Of a DNA stretch of 64,000 nt, positions 32,011-43,220 are shown in pieces (position 1 is the first letter of the stretch; each line of letters begins with the position of its first letter). The notes under the pieces are model-generated. The model was not told the DNA's origin. It did no database searches and worked only from the letters and a program-made list of their open reading frames with translations. Source of the DNA: Ascarosepion bandense (taxonomy: Eukaryota; Mollusca; Cephalopoda; Sepiida; Sepiidae); the NCBI GenBank assembly GCA_037127315.1, contig JBBBDQ010001293.1:1072501-1136500 (forward strand). Direction: 5' to 3'. Made by a program: the position numbers and the translations under genes.

Positions 32011-32789
32011 TTAAACCTCAATTTAACAGGAACACACAACGCTAAGCCATTTAGAATGGACTGAAATCTAAACTTTGTTTTCTCGCAAACACATTTTGGC
32101 AAGCACCAAATGCAGCTATCTCATGATATTTTAACGGTTGGTTCAATAGTGTTTGCAATTTCAGTTGTATAGAACTCAGTGAAAAGTAATTTCATTCTAT
32201 TATCAATAATTGCTAGCTATTACACTCTGGCAGGCGCTCAATCCATCTGTATTTTATAATATATCTTCAGTCTATCATCATGTTCCATCTTTTTTCTTCT
32301 TTTCTTCTAATAGGAGTTTAATGTTTTGCACATGTATTGAGAGCTGGCCAGGTGAGCTCTTATCTTAAAACATTAGACTTACCTGACACCTAATCTTTAA
32401 AAGCCTTTCCCTGAGTCCAATTTCTCTCGATTTCCCAGCCGTTTTAGCTTACAAACGGTTTTTTTCCACCCCAAACCTCTTCAGTACTACTGGATTTGCC
32501 ATCACCCTCGCTTTCATTGTCACAACCCCATGTCATTCCGAGCTCGCCCGCCCTCTCCGCATAATAGCAACATCCCATTTATCTATCATCAAAAAAATTC
32601 GAAAACTTCTGCGATATATATTTTTTTCTTTTTCGTTAATATTGGGGTCAAGAATGTGTGGTTATTTACTCAGCCTAGATTAGTCTAATACAAGGACAGT
32701 CAAGAAGAGTTCTCAGTAAGGATACAATTTATTCTTCATTAGGTACCGTGGCCTTTTAAGACGTAGGCGAGCATGGATCCCCACTTACC
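32011..32789. other. Unassigned interval
   Basis: No coding potential, RNA gene or recognised repeat. AT-rich with a modest CT-rich part at 32400-32570. Confidence 0.45.
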
Positions 32790-33490
32790 CATATCTGTTG
32801 TTACTCTTAACATTTTCTAAAACATCGAGCAAAGATGAGTACAATAGTCCGAATAATATAAATACTGTGAATACAACCTGATCACAGAAATATAGACAAA
32901 TACTAATAGAACTTTCCCATTCAAAAACGGGTATGACCTTAAACTGCACCCGGCAGCAAATCCTCTGATTGGGAGGTTGTGAGAAGCATGGAACCACCTC
33001 TTAATAGCTGTTGTTCCCAGGTTCACCCGTACCCAGAGTGGTAGCACCTGTTAGGATCCCAGCTACGGGTAAATAGTTAACCCCCAAACTGGGGTCAAAA
33101 TGCTATGAAAGTATTTACCAACAAAATGCTTTTGAATGAAAAATGTTGCCAACAAAACCTTTTTTGAATGAAAAATGTTACCAACAAAACCTTTTTTGAC
33201 TGAAAAATGTTACCAACAAAACTTTTTTTTTGAATGAAGAATGTTACCATCAAAACCTTTTTTGAATGAAAAATGTTACCAATAAAACCATTTTTGAATG
33301 AAAAAACTGTGATTTAAAATAAAAATATGTTTCAGGCCTTAAATGGCCTTTCAAACAATTCCCCACTCAAAATATAAACAAACAAAAAAAGAAAACAAAT
33401 AAACTAAATAAAACAAATCAAAACGATTTTCAGCATTAAATGACCTAATGAAGGTTGATATGCTGGTTAAAAGAGCCAACCAACCAACCA
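32790..33490 (+). mobile_element. Family C repeat joined to a PLE-type end
   Basis: 32820-32895 matches the PLE-type terminal sequence (AATAGTCCGAATAATATAAA, ACCTGATCACAGAAATATAG). Then family C: CCTCTGATTGGGAGGTTGTG, TTGTTCCCAGGTTCACCCGT, TAGTTAACCCCCAAACTGGG, five or six diverged units (AATGTTACCAACAAAACCTT, about 32 bp) and the end GTTGATATGCTGG. A (CCAA)n tract follows at 33476-33508. Confidence 0.65.
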
Positions 33491-33821
33491 ACCAACCAAC
33501 CAACCAACAACCAAACATGTTTTCTCTATTTTTTGCTGGGGGACAAATATAATTAAGTAGTTCCCTTGAGACTTTGTTTTATAAGTACACTGACTACTTT
33601 AAAACACGAATCGTTCAAAAAAAAGTACTTAATGGAACGCCAAAATGAACAATGAGTCCATATTCGGGACTCAGCTGGCGTGACTGAATCATATTTCTGT
33701 TGAAGATGTAAGGCAAAAGTTAACAATGAAATAATTTTTTAACAAATTTTAAAGGGTATATGTGAATTTCGGTGAGAATTTTAGTAAAAATAAATTAGTT
33801 TGATTTTGCGGTGAGTTCATA

Positions 33822-33847
33822 TCTAAACTTATTTATAAATAAAACTT

Positions 33848-33906
<59 letters not shown>

Positions 33907-34209
33907 TTTACCTATAGATTCTGAAACGGCTGAACCGATTTTCTTGAAAATTTACACAGTTGTACTATAAGCGTCTGCGAGTGTTCTTAGCTAGGTTTTG
34001 TGTTCTTGGCTAGGTTTTGTGTCGAGGTACCCCCGATAAATATCGAAAATCGATAATCGAAAAAATCGGGTTATAGAAGGAGTGGTTCGATTTTAATCAA
34101 ATTTGATACACTCATAGACAAAGACATAAGAAACGATTTTCAGAAGTTTCAACGTTGCAGTTCTTATAATAGTGTAGAAAATCGATAATATATATATATA
34201 TAAAGGACA

Positions 34210-34252
<43 letters not shown>

Positions 34253-34262
34253 ACAAGATGTT

Positions 34263-34266
<4 letters not shown>
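33822..34266 (+). mobile_element. Helitron-like element, 3'-truncated
   Basis: Starts TCTAAACTTATTTATAAATA after A, carries a long (GT)n at 33848-33903, then the same GGCTGAACCGATTTTCTTGA and AGGTACCCCCGATAAATATC blocks. It reaches the internal (TA)n position and ACAAGATGTTTGTG, after which it is lost. A 19-bp duplication (TTCTTGGCTAGGTTTTGTG) occurs near 34000. The hairpin and CTAG end are missing. Confidence 0.75.
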
Positions 34267-34305
<39 letters not shown>

Positions 34306-34325
34306 TTGTGTGTGTGTGTGTGTGT
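34180..34325. repeat. (TA)n and (GT)n tracts
   Basis: Several long (TA)n runs (34186-34200, 34214-34250, 34268-34302) and a (TG)n at 34306-34325. The first lies at the internal TA position seen in every Helitron-like copy here. Overlapping IYIYIY frames are artefacts. Confidence 0.93.
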
Positions 34326-34639
34326 ATCCGATTCTCACCAAACTTCACAGAAATATTCTTTCTGAATGAAATTGGAACTTAAAGTAAAACCCAACTGGTA
34401 TGTTATAGCTACTCCCTAATCATGTTCACTTTGAAATGTGCTCGAAGAAAATGCTAAATTTAAGTATGTTTCTATGGAGCAATGGCGAGCATGATAACCG
34501 TATGAACATTCTGACTGTTTGTGTGATGCTTGCCGGTTGATTGACGTTTAAGTAGGACTGCGCTACTTGTAGCAAATTCATACAGTGATGTCTTGACGTT
34601 GAAAAAATAGTTTATATTGACCTGAAGTATAAACTAAAA
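34326..34639. other. Unassigned interval
   Basis: Begins TCCGATTCTCACCAAACTTC, similar in style to the opening of some Helitron-like repeats, but no second end was found. Otherwise nothing recognised. Confidence 0.35.
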
Positions 34640-35390
34640 GAAAAGTAAAAGAAATTTAAATATCTGGGAAGCCTTCTGACAGAAGATGAAAAGCGCGACA
34701 GTGAGATCCGAATGCGCGCTGGCATGGCCAAGGACGCATTTCAAAAGCTAACAAAACAGGAAAATCTCACTGGAAACAACAAAAAAAGAGTGCTGGACTG
34801 CGATGTGATATCTGTCTTCTCTTTATAGTGATTTTCTAAACGCAGCTTAGATGTGGTACAAGGCCGAAAGTATAGAGCATTCAGTGAGGCTCGAATCCAC
34901 TACTCAACTGTAATGATTCTAGCGAGTCAAGTTTGCTAACCATTACACTCTCTGTCTTGTTGGGCGATAGTAAATTTTCTAAAATTTTTTTCCGAAAGTA
35001 TGGGACACCCACTTAGTATCGAACAAACTACTCAGTTATAATGGCACGACAAGCTTGCTAACCATTACATCACACCGAGGTGTCCTGTCCCTTCCGTATG
35101 GCAGCGAATGTTAGACGATCTCCTCAAAAATGAAAAAGAGGCTCCAGGAAGAAGAAATTAGGAATATGTAGTTGAGATTTCTAGGGTACGTAATGAGGAA
35201 GGAAGGTCTGGAGAATTTAATACCCAATGGATGGATAGAAAAAAGACAAGCAGCGCAGGATATATTTCATAGGATTGAGCAAATAGGTCGCGGAGCAAGG
35301 TTTGGGTGAGATACCAAGAGGAAAATATTGAGAGCGACAAGGGACAGAACCAAGTGAAAGTCCATGATCGCCTACGTCCTGATGGCACAA

Positions 35391-35421
<31 letters not shown>

Positions 35422-35430
35422 AAGAAGAAG
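34640..35430 (+). mobile_element. RTE-like LINE, interrupted by two SINE-B copies
   Basis: First part 34640-34810: KEIKKKFKYLGSLLTEDEKR-like, DSEIRMRAGMAKDAFQKLT, KRVLDCDVISV. It resumes at about 35085 with RMAANVRRSPQK-like, RFLGYVMRKEGLENLIPNGW-like and RATRDRTKWKSMIAYVLMAQ, then TAA and a (GAA)n tail at 35394-35430. CTGTC appears at both junctions (34804-34808 and about 35088), consistent with a target duplication around the SINE block. Confidence 0.85.
34815..35083 (-). mobile_element. SINE-B, two adjacent copies
   Basis: Copy 1 at about 34845-34968 and copy 2 at about 34990-35080, minus strand. Each has an A box reading AATGGTTAGCAAAC(T/G) and a B box reading TTCGAGCC or TTCGATAC, followed by CACTGAATGCTC or GGTGTCCCATACTTTCGG. 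They differ considerably from each other. Confidence 0.7.
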
Positions 35431-35787
35431 ATAGAGCAATGTAATTAGTTTCGTCTTGATTTAGTGTTTCATACCAATGGCGAATTTATTTAACTAGACT
35501 GGTCCACTTGTTGAAAAAAAAAAGGAAAATATTTCCAGGAAATAATTTTCTGTAGATTAGTATTCCGTAGACATTTCTTAAGGTGCGACATTTGTAGGAA
35601 CTGAACAATATTAATTTTTTAATCATTTTAACTGTGAGGTTCCTGTTTACAATATCGATAAAGTGCGATATCGATGGCTGACATTTTACAAAATTATCTG
35701 GTTTGCATCTTAAAAAATATTTATTTTAAATAATGAAGAAATGGTTCATGGCTTTTCAATCAAAAAACAAAAATTTACATAAATTAA

Positions 35788-35829
<42 letters not shown>

Positions 35830-35849
35830 TAGATAGATAGATAGATATT
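35431..35849. other. AT-rich interval with (TA)n/(GATA)n
   Basis: No gene. (TA)n followed by (GATA)n at about 35790-35848 directly abuts family D. Confidence 0.6.
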
Positions 35850-36062
35850 TTCTTTTAATCATATGACTTCGAGCAAGGCGGTAACGCCACTGAAGCGCAG
35901 GGGGCTACGTAGGAATGAAAAGATTGGAAAAGAGAAAGTCGGAAACCACATCCTAAACAGGGAACAAGGGATGAGCTCTACACCTGTTCAATTGACGTTG
36001 GTGGAGTGTGAACCGGGCGATAGTTTAGTCTATCTACTCCAATTAGTTTAGTCTATCTACTC
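35850..36062 (-). mobile_element. Family D repeat (shares the LINE-J 3' end)
   Basis: On the plus strand it opens with the LINE-J end (AATCATATGACTTCGAGCAA GGCGGTAACGCCACTG), then GGGGGCTACGTAGG. It continues with the D-specific part, AACCACATCCTAAACAGGGA and ACACCTGTTCAATTGACGTT, to GTGTGAACCGGGCGATAG. A 22-bp unit TTAGTCTATCTACTCCAATT occurs twice at the end. Other copies at 45.6, 45.7 and 63.1 kb. Confidence 0.75.
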
Positions 36063-36664
36063 CAATTTATCTGTTTGTTCTCAATTTAAAATAAATAATT
36101 ATCATAACTCATTGTTTATGCAGGTGCTTCCGAAAATCCTCCTCACCCCACTCCACAAGAAAACCTTTTTTTTAATGAAAAAAATTTTTAAATTTGTTTT
36201 TTTCTTTTAATACAGATAGAATCAAAGTAAACATAAATTCAAATGAGAAATTTCCGAATTTCAAACTAAGTGCAGAAATCTCTGTAAAGTGTCATATATT
36301 AATATGTAACTGATTATTTTATGATCAAGATCTCCTTGTAATTCAATAAAAATATATTTATGTATAGATTCTAAAAAGACTATTGGCATTAGGAAAGTCT
36401 AATGAATGTTGATCTATAAAAAATAATTTTCCGAAAATTGTTTCTCGGTTAATATATTTAAGTACTCCTTGCGACTTTGCGCAGTACCAAGTTATCAATA
36501 CACTGGCTGTTTTTTATCAAGAATCGTTTTTCAGATTACGTCTCTCTTGCGAGCGTTCCTTCTATTAGGTTTCTAGACAAATAGTAAATATTACACATCT
36601 AATCTATGGAACTATTACTATTGCTATTACTGCCATATTTTTAATTCTAAGCCTTAAACAACGC
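36063..36664. other. Unassigned AT-rich interval
   Basis: No coding, RNA or known repeat feature. Confidence 0.5.
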
Positions 36665-37021
36665 GTTAGGATGCTACGGATATCGTGGACTGAGCATACA
36701 AGCAACGACGAGGTGTTAGAAAGAATGGCAACAAAAAGGAAATTGATGCTGAGCATCAGGAAGAGACAACTGAAGTTCCTGGGACATGCAATGAGGAAGG
36801 AGAGTCTGGAGAGCCTGATACTGACTGGACAGATAGAAGGAATGAGAGACAGAGGAAGGCAGCGGATAACATATTTGCAGGGACTGATCAGGTGGATGAC
36901 GGAACGGGGGTTGCCAGGAGCAACAGGAGCAAACATACTAAGAGCCACAAGGGATAGGGAGACGTGGAGAGCCATGATCGCCTACGTCCTGAAGGGACAG
37001 GGCACATAGAAGAAGAAGAAT
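36665..37021 (+). mobile_element. RTE-like LINE C-terminal fragment, young copy
   Basis: A 112-codon open frame: MLRISWTEHTSNDEVLERMA, KRQLKFLGHAMRKESLESLI, GLIRWMTERGLPGATGANIL, RATRDRETWRAMIAYVLKGQ GT, stop TAG, then AAGAAGAAG tail. About 8 substitutions and one 9-bp indel separate it from 1688-2028. The 9 bp (GAGCAACAG) lies in a short direct repeat, so the other copy probably lost it by slippage. Confidence 0.9.
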
Positions 37022-37280
37022 GAAAGAAAGATGCGCGGGTTTACTGGTAAATAAAGAGAATGTGAAAACTGTAAGAAAAAAGGACACTAACATAAATTTC
37101 TGGCAAACTGAAGATGGTAACTGACATTACATTTTAATGTTTTGAAGATTGTAAGTGCCAAGGGCACCGAGAGCCCATATCTCTGAGGGAGAATCGCCGA
37201 TTGGTGTCAAATCGGCCGGGTTCAATCCTGGCTAAAAGCAATCCGATATCTAACCGTACTGATGAGCGAAACAGATCTAT
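37022..37280. other. Unassigned interval with weak tRNA-like string
   Basis: CCGGGTTCAATCCTGGCT at 37216-37233 looks like a T arm with B box, but no matching A box or acceptor stem was found. Low support for a SINE head. Confidence 0.3.
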
Positions 37281-37577
37281 GGATGTGCGTTGTGGTGCAG
37301 TGGATATTGGCTCGGAACGAGAAATTGGGCAGCCGTGTTCGAATTCCAGTTGAATTATCTGCATTCACTTACGCGCAAATACCCTTGGGATTAATCCCTC
37401 TCTTTCTTCTACTTATGGGTTAAATAACAGGACAGATTCTACAGCCTTGGTTGGCAACCAGTCTATCGCAGAAAGTAATAGCAATCTACTGCGGGAAAAT
37501 CTTCTGCCCAGTCAGTCAAGTCTTTTCGAGACATGATCGCCCAAAGTGTATCACGTATGGCACTTAACTGACTGAAG
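37281..37577 (+). mobile_element. SINE-A, full-length copy
   Basis: Plus strand: GTGCGTTGTGGTGCAGTGGA head, B box GTTCGAATTCCAG, AAATACCCTTGGGATTAATC, TTATGGGTTAAATAACAGG, TTGGTTGGCAACCAGTC, GCGGGAAAATCTTCTGCCC, a hairpin with one arm shortened, and GGCACTTAACTGACTGAAG. Confidence 0.9.
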
Positions 37578-37689
37578 GGGCAAGGAATCAAAAAAACAGA
37601 ATAGGTTTTGATAGGCGAGAATTTTGAGAATAGAAAATATTAGAATCGAACTTGTGGTTACATCAAGCTATTTCAACAATTGTGTGTAT

Positions 37690-37812
37690 TTATTTTCTAG
37701 ACGTAGCTTAGATGTGGCACAAAACTGACAGTACTAGGCACCCAATGAGGATCGATCTCACTACTCGCAATTGTTCTATTGAGACGAACTTGCTAACCAT
37801 TACAGCAAGTCT
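37690..37812 (-). mobile_element. SINE-B copy
   Basis: Minus-strand A box AATGGTTAGCAAGTTCGTC, B box GAGATCGATCCTCATTGGG, then GCCTAGTACTGTCAGTTTTG and CCACATCTAAGCTACGTC. Stands alone, showing the tail that SINE-B has when not joined to the SINE-A body. Confidence 0.7.
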
Positions 37813-38091
37813 AAGTGTTGCTAAGTAGTACGTAAATATTTAGAGAAGAAATTTTGTCCCTCATGGTCAGGGATTCTTAACCGCTGTACCACAACACACT
37901 AGTGTGCCGCGCGATCATCTTATGTGCATTGCAAAATATTGTCACGGTATACTTATATATATGTGGGGGGCACTGGTAATTGTGCAGCGTTATTTTTTGA
38001 ATAAATGCATAAATATTAAACTTTTCAAATAGTTATTTTCACTATGTTCTTCTAATATTAGATTTTAGTTATGTGAAAAAAAGAATTTTTT
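37813..38091. other. Unassigned interval
   Basis: AT-rich; nothing recognised. Confidence 0.4.
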
Positions 38092-38630
38092 TTTAATCAT
38101 TTCACCCCGAGCAAGGCGGAAACGCCACTGATCTGCAGGGGGCTACATAAATATAAAAAAATTAATTAGAAAAGAGTGAGGAGTACAAACTAGTTAGAAA
38201 GGAACAATAGAAAGCTGAGAAAGCAGGTGCGATGACAGATACATAGGTGGAGAGAAAGGGAAGGTTATACAGGGGTGGGGAGAGAGCTAGAGTCCAGTGG
38301 TTAGTAGATGAGTATTGACTTTGCATTTAAATTTCTGGAGGTTGTAGCCGTCAGGAAAGCAAGAATACGGGAGCGAGTTCCACAGGCGGGAAGTGCGAGA
38401 GAAGAAGCTGCAGGAGTAGAATTGTCGTCTGCATTTGGCTAACCTGACTGTGAATGGGTGGGACCCAGTTGCCAGTCTGGTTGCACGAGTAAACACCTGT
38501 TGAGGAGGCATCAGTGACTTAAGTTCGTCTGAGCAGAAGCCATGAAAATATTTATAGAACAGACAAAGGGAGGCCACATTTCGATGATGGGGAAGTGGCT
38601 TTTTAGCTACTATTTCTAGTGATCCGGTGC
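38092..38630 (-). mobile_element. LINE-J 3' fragment, near twin of the nested copy at 25.8 kb
   Basis: A 115-codon minus-strand frame: PLPHHRNVASLCLFYKYFHG, FCSDELKSLMPPQQVFTRA, ATGSHPFTVRLAKCRRQFY, LWNSLPYSCFPDGYNLQKF, KCKVNTHLLTTGL, stop. The 3' block TTTCACCCCGAGCAAGGCGG is at the left end. By eye only a handful of substitutions separate it from 25.85-26.33 kb. Confidence 0.9.
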
Positions 38631-38898
38631 TCAAAATAAAACGTTCGACGGTTTTATTGATACATTTTGGTTTTCAATACAAAAGCTATATCTTACCTTA
38701 GATAAAATTGCTTTATTAATTTTATTACAATTTTCTACTTCTTATTTATTTGAATTAGGCTTGTTAACCCTAAATAACATAAAAATAAAAAGTAGCATGG
38801 CTATTCTCAACTGAAGAAGAAATGAGGGTCTGCTAATCTCACATTCGACTAAACATTGAAGAAATCGCAAACAAACAAAAAAAAACACCAGCTAGATA

Positions 38899-39370
38899 AG
38901 CTGTTTTGTTTTATGGCACATCAACCTCGGCGGGTCATTTATTGCCAACTAATTTTTTTTTCTAATTGCTGGTAATACCTATTTCTTTCAACTATTTATT
39001 GTTGTTTTTATATAAGTTTTTGTGTCTAGTAATACTTTTTTTTTTCAAATATCAAGATTCATCATGATTTGTTTTTAAGGGCAGGGTCCCCACGTCCTAC
39101 CTTTGTTATTTAACATAACTGGAGGGAAGGGAAGGATTAATACCTTCCCCAAGGGTACCAGTGCTTAAGTGAATGCAAGGTATTTCAACTGGAATTCGAA
39201 CTCGGCTCACCGATTTCTCTTTCTGAGCCGATATCCACTGCACCACAACGCACATCCGTCACTAAACGCTTTCAGCACCTGGCATTCCCAAGCGGTCACC
39301 CATCTAAGTACTGACCAGCCTTAACGTTGCTTAACTTCGGTGATCGAGCGAGAACCGGTGTATTCAACTT
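38899..39370 (-). mobile_element. Composite SINE: 5S-like head + tRNA-like unit + family C tail, second copy
   Basis: Same module order as 28403-28889. On the minus strand the 5S-like head is about 39370-39265 (CGAAGTTAAGCAACGTTAAG, CTGGTCAGTACTTAGATGGG, TGACCGCTTGGGAATGCC), the tRNA-like unit about 39258-39180 (TGCGTTGTGGTGCAGTGGAT, GAGTTCGAATTCCAGTTG). The family C tail (AGGTATTACCAGCAATTAG) ends GTGCCATAAAACAAAAC. GATA lies just outside both ends (38895-38898, 39371-39374). The 5S head lacks the same first 20 or so nucleotides as the other copy. Confidence 0.82.
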
Positions 39371-39374
39371 GATA

Positions 39375-40224
39375 TGCATAGATCAGCTTGAGGTTTCGCA
39401 CTAAATAATATGCTCAAATACTTTAATAGAAATATTGAAATAAAAGTTCATATTTGTTTGTGTATTTTAAAAGCGATCTATCGTTGTATTTCATAACATT
39501 TACATTCATAGTCTTTAAAATTTAGCCAAGTGTGTCGTGATATTTTCATTTGCTCCTGGGTGTGCCCTTGCTTTAAAACTAAAATAAACACTGGGCATGG
39601 CCTAGATGAATTTTGAAAATTCAACGAACCAGATTTGAAAAGCTGCTGCTTCATCAGTCATCGACAAGACTGAGAACTTGTGATTCCCATACATTTCTGA
39701 AGCCTATTCTTTTCCCCTCACTGCTCTATGCTTGTATCATTTCATCATCATTATCAAGCAAACCTTGAATTATCTCCAGCCATGATAAGTAGGATTGTTT
39801 TATTGGCTTAAAAGTAATTTGCCTTCAATTGTTATACATTTATTATATAATATCTGGCTTTTTGTTCTTATTTTAGTCGGTGTAAACATTTCTCGTCCTT
39901 GATTAAGCTCCGATGGGAGGGGATGGATAAACCGGTTAAGCTGCTTTTCTGGTTAATCACGTTATGTATTTCGATGTTACCACAATGCGGTAATTATGTT
40001 CTTTTTACTCATATTTTTCGTTTTTTTTTTGTTCATGTTTTAACAAGTTTCTTTTTAACGCTATTATTTAAAAACAATGACTTTAATAAGATTATTACTT
40101 GTAAGTAACAGAAATGACGAAGCTTAACAAATGTAACTGTACCAGTAAAGATTGAACTCAAAGATCCATCTCGCACATTTATACATATATCATTCATCTG
40201 TACAATAGATATCACTGTTGACCC
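39375..40224. other. Unassigned interval
   Basis: AT-rich. Frames of 60-69 codons at 39.9-40.2 kb are T-rich without recognisable domains. Nothing called. Confidence 0.4.
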
Positions 40225-40610
40225 CTGTATGACGAGAAACTACATCCGGCAGCAAGGATGCAAGATCAGAGGATTAGGGCTTTTGAAAAACCCTGGGTAA
40301 TAGAAACTGAGTAAATAGTTAAACTAGGGTTGAAACACAATTAAATTATAAAAATACATTTGTATAGTGAAAAAAAAGCCAGCAATCTATACATACATAG
40401 ATACATTTTTGTAAAGAAAGTTGCTAATAATATTTATTAAACATAACGTTTGAATAACTAAATCTCTTTTGGGAATAACAATTATTTCTCTAGACGCAAG
40501 TCCTCCTATTTAACCCATAGCAGTGGAGACATATTGATAACTTTCCAAATTTGACTTTCTGATCTCCCATTCCAAACTGTTATCCATTACCCTGCACGTT
40601 TGCCCTAAAC
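40225..40610 (+). mobile_element. Degraded family C and SINE-A remnants
   Basis: ACATCCGGCAGCAAGGATGC, AGATCAGAGGATTAG and AAATAGTTAAACTAGGGTTG match the family C order. ATTTAACCCATAGCAGTGGA, AACTTTCCAAAT and TTATCCATTACCCTGCACG match a minus-strand SINE-A. Both are heavily diverged. Confidence 0.55.
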
Positions 40611-41129
40611 CGAAAAAAGACAACGGGAAAGAACTCATTTACTTTTACAAGTTTCAAAATAATATCAGCTCAACGCTCAGGTTGGGCCCAAACTTCAGGC
40701 AACACCTCTCCTTCAGGATGTGGTTGGAGTCATTTGCTGAAGTTTCTTTAAAAGTGGTATGCCGAAGAAACTTTATCAATCTTTTTAAGACATTACTGGT
40801 ATCCGTACTTTAAAATAATCTTGTATCACATTCGGTTGCATCTTGGAAAAAATGAAAAATACATATTTTACATAACTTAATAGTAATTCACAGATAAACA
40901 AAAATATGTAATTAACTGGGAAAATAGATGGCTTATAAATTTTAATATCGCCAAAATCAAACTTCTATTATGACCTATGGTTAACACCATAGACAAATAT
41001 TTCCTTCCTGACAAAGGCTCCGAAACAGTGCACATTCTCTCATAATGGCCCCAATTTAATTATAAATTCGAGAGGAACACGTTAAAAGAAATTCAATGAA
41101 GTCATATGCCGTAGAGAAGCTCGGGGGAA
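40611..41129. other. Unassigned interval
   Basis: Contains CCTGACAAAGGCTCCGAAACAG at about 41009, similar to PLE-type ends. No gene. Confidence 0.4.
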
Positions 41130-41945
41130 ATATCATTGGCATGAGGAGCATTACACATTCAGTTCGCTTCAGGTGAGTTTCAATTACTTTCCAGTAATTT
41201 CCTTCTGCTGCCCCACCTCCCATCAGCATGGTTGTTGCTAGTCTCCTGGAGAGCATCCCGCTCCGCCTCCTTGGCCTCACTTTTTCAACTGATCTGCTAA
41301 CAAATACATCGAATCTATAGCTGCATCTACTGTTAAAATGTGTGGGTCACTCTGTCAAGCCAGAAAGTTTTCCTTGTCTTAATCAATTTCTCACATTTAT
41401 AAATCTACTGTTTGTCCTTGCAGTGAATACGGATGCCATATTTGGTCGGGTTTTCCTGCATTTCATCTGAAGGTTCTTGGCAAAATCCAAAAAAGGATCC
41501 ACAATGTAATCGATCCTAATTTGACATCTCAACTTCAGTTATTTTCTCACCGCCATGACGTGGCTTCCCTCTGTCTTTTATACAAATCGTTTCATAACTG
41601 CTTTGAAGATCTTTTTCCCTAGTGCTCCGACTATATGAATGTAAGCGCGCTACTGAGTTGGCATCTAGGTCCCACCCATTTACCGTTGAAATAATTGAAT
41701 TTAACCGCTTTTTTCCCGTTTCTTTCCTCGCATTTCCAGTCAGTGTAATTCCATTCTGTTTACTTGCTTCCCTGATTTCCAAACATTTAAATGCAACGTT
41801 AATTGACAACTTCTATCTTCCTGAATCCTGTTCATTTTTTTTTATCTCTTGCTCGATACCCACTGTAGCGAGTCTTTTTTCTCACTGTAATTCCCTATGC
41901 ACTAATGGCGGTCCTGCCTTGCTTGGAGTGAAAGGATTTTAAAAA
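41130..41945 (+). mobile_element. LINE-J copy, degenerate
   Basis: LRLLGLTFSTDL, then a diverged TFINLLFVLAVNTDAIFGR (from the STIRPCIEYGCHIW region), VLGKIQKRIHNVIDPNLTS-like, LFSHRHDVASLCLLYKSFHN-like, LASRSHPFTVEIIEFNRFF and KHLNATLIDNFYLPESC. It ends in the GGCGGTCCTGCCTTGCTTGG block. Many frameshifts; older than the 25.8 and 38.1 kb copies. Confidence 0.82.
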
Positions 41946-43220
41946 ATTGTGTATAAACCAAATAAACATTAATAAACAGATAATGGATTCTTTTTTTGTG
42001 TTTGCTTCTTGGAATATTCAAGAGGCATATTCCTTGACTTGCACTCTTTTATCGTCATATGCTCATTTGGCTTTTTCAGTACAGACTAGTTACTGTTGAA
42101 CGGTAGGAGCAATGTCACCTAGCGTCTCCATTAACAAGCTAGAGGAACAATGTCTACGAAACAGTTTCCTAAAAAAAATGGTTCAATTTTCCGACACTTC
42201 TCCATGATATTGTTCACCGCGGTAGTTATCCTCAAGATGATATTATCAAAAGATATATATTTGACATAGGGCGGTTCGAACCCCGGTCTCATTGTGGAAG
42301 CGCTACTGCTATCAAACAGAAATTCTATTTGCTTCATCATTTACGACGCCATTAGAAACGTTAATTTTATTGTTAATACAATCTTTTTATAGATTTAATA
42401 ATGCTTTCATCATTTTCAGAAACACATTTTTTAAATGTTTGGTTATTCTTTATTTTCATTATTAGGTTCATCTCCTCCCCAATCATTTCATGTCATATCT
42501 TTTTATATATTTTATATATATATATGTACATTATCAAATTTTGATGTCATGAGTATTTTAGTAGGATCCCTGTAAATATGCCGTATTGTGTTATATTCTG
42601 AATCGAATAGTGATGACAAAGTAAATTGTAAGGAATGAATGGGTTGCGAATCAGATTAACTAGGTTTAAGATAGTCAGTGTTGGCCAACTTCACCCACTT
42701 TATCTTCGAACCTATGTCAAAATTGTAATTATATTACAATAAATAATCAGTTTTACAACCTCATCGATTCGTATTAGAGTCCACTCACTTTAATCCGGTA
42801 CAATTGGGACCAGGCCAAACGACGCATGACCCACTAACCAAATGATGTAAACTTAGCCTTGCCAGCTCATTTCATATATGTTAGGAAAGATATAAGAAAG
42901 AAAACAGAAAGCTTAAAACAGAAAATCAGGCAATTATTAATGATTACAAAGGTTTATAGTGTTTCAGATCATACAAATAATTGAAATAAAGGCCGAAAAC
43001 TAAAAATAATATGTACTTACCATCATGAATGGGGAAATATTTGCGGAATAGACAACTCAGTACCACCGACTCAGCACCGGAAAAACTCAGGACCGAAAAA
43101 ATAAAGGTAATTTAATAGGATTGAACACTTAATTCGTGATTATTTTCTTCAAATAAGGCATTAGAAAAGACGTTGTGCAAATTATGAACCAGCATATTGT
43201 TTTTATGATTTCTTTTATAT
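41946..43220. other. Unassigned AT-rich interval upstream of the satellite
   Basis: No exon, RNA or known element. At 43045-43095 the string CTCAGTACCACCGACTCAGC ACCGGAAAAACTC has partial inverted similarity to the satellite unit that follows (GTGCTGA, TTTTTCC, GAGTTGTC in reverse complement). Confidence 0.4.

Noticed and set aside
37150..37250. Possible SINE head with GGGTTCAATCC B box
   Set aside because: No A box at the right distance and no second copy in the window.
39899..40215. Small overlapping frames near 40 kb as a short peptide gene
   Set aside because: T-rich composition, no domain, frames on both strands, no supporting context.
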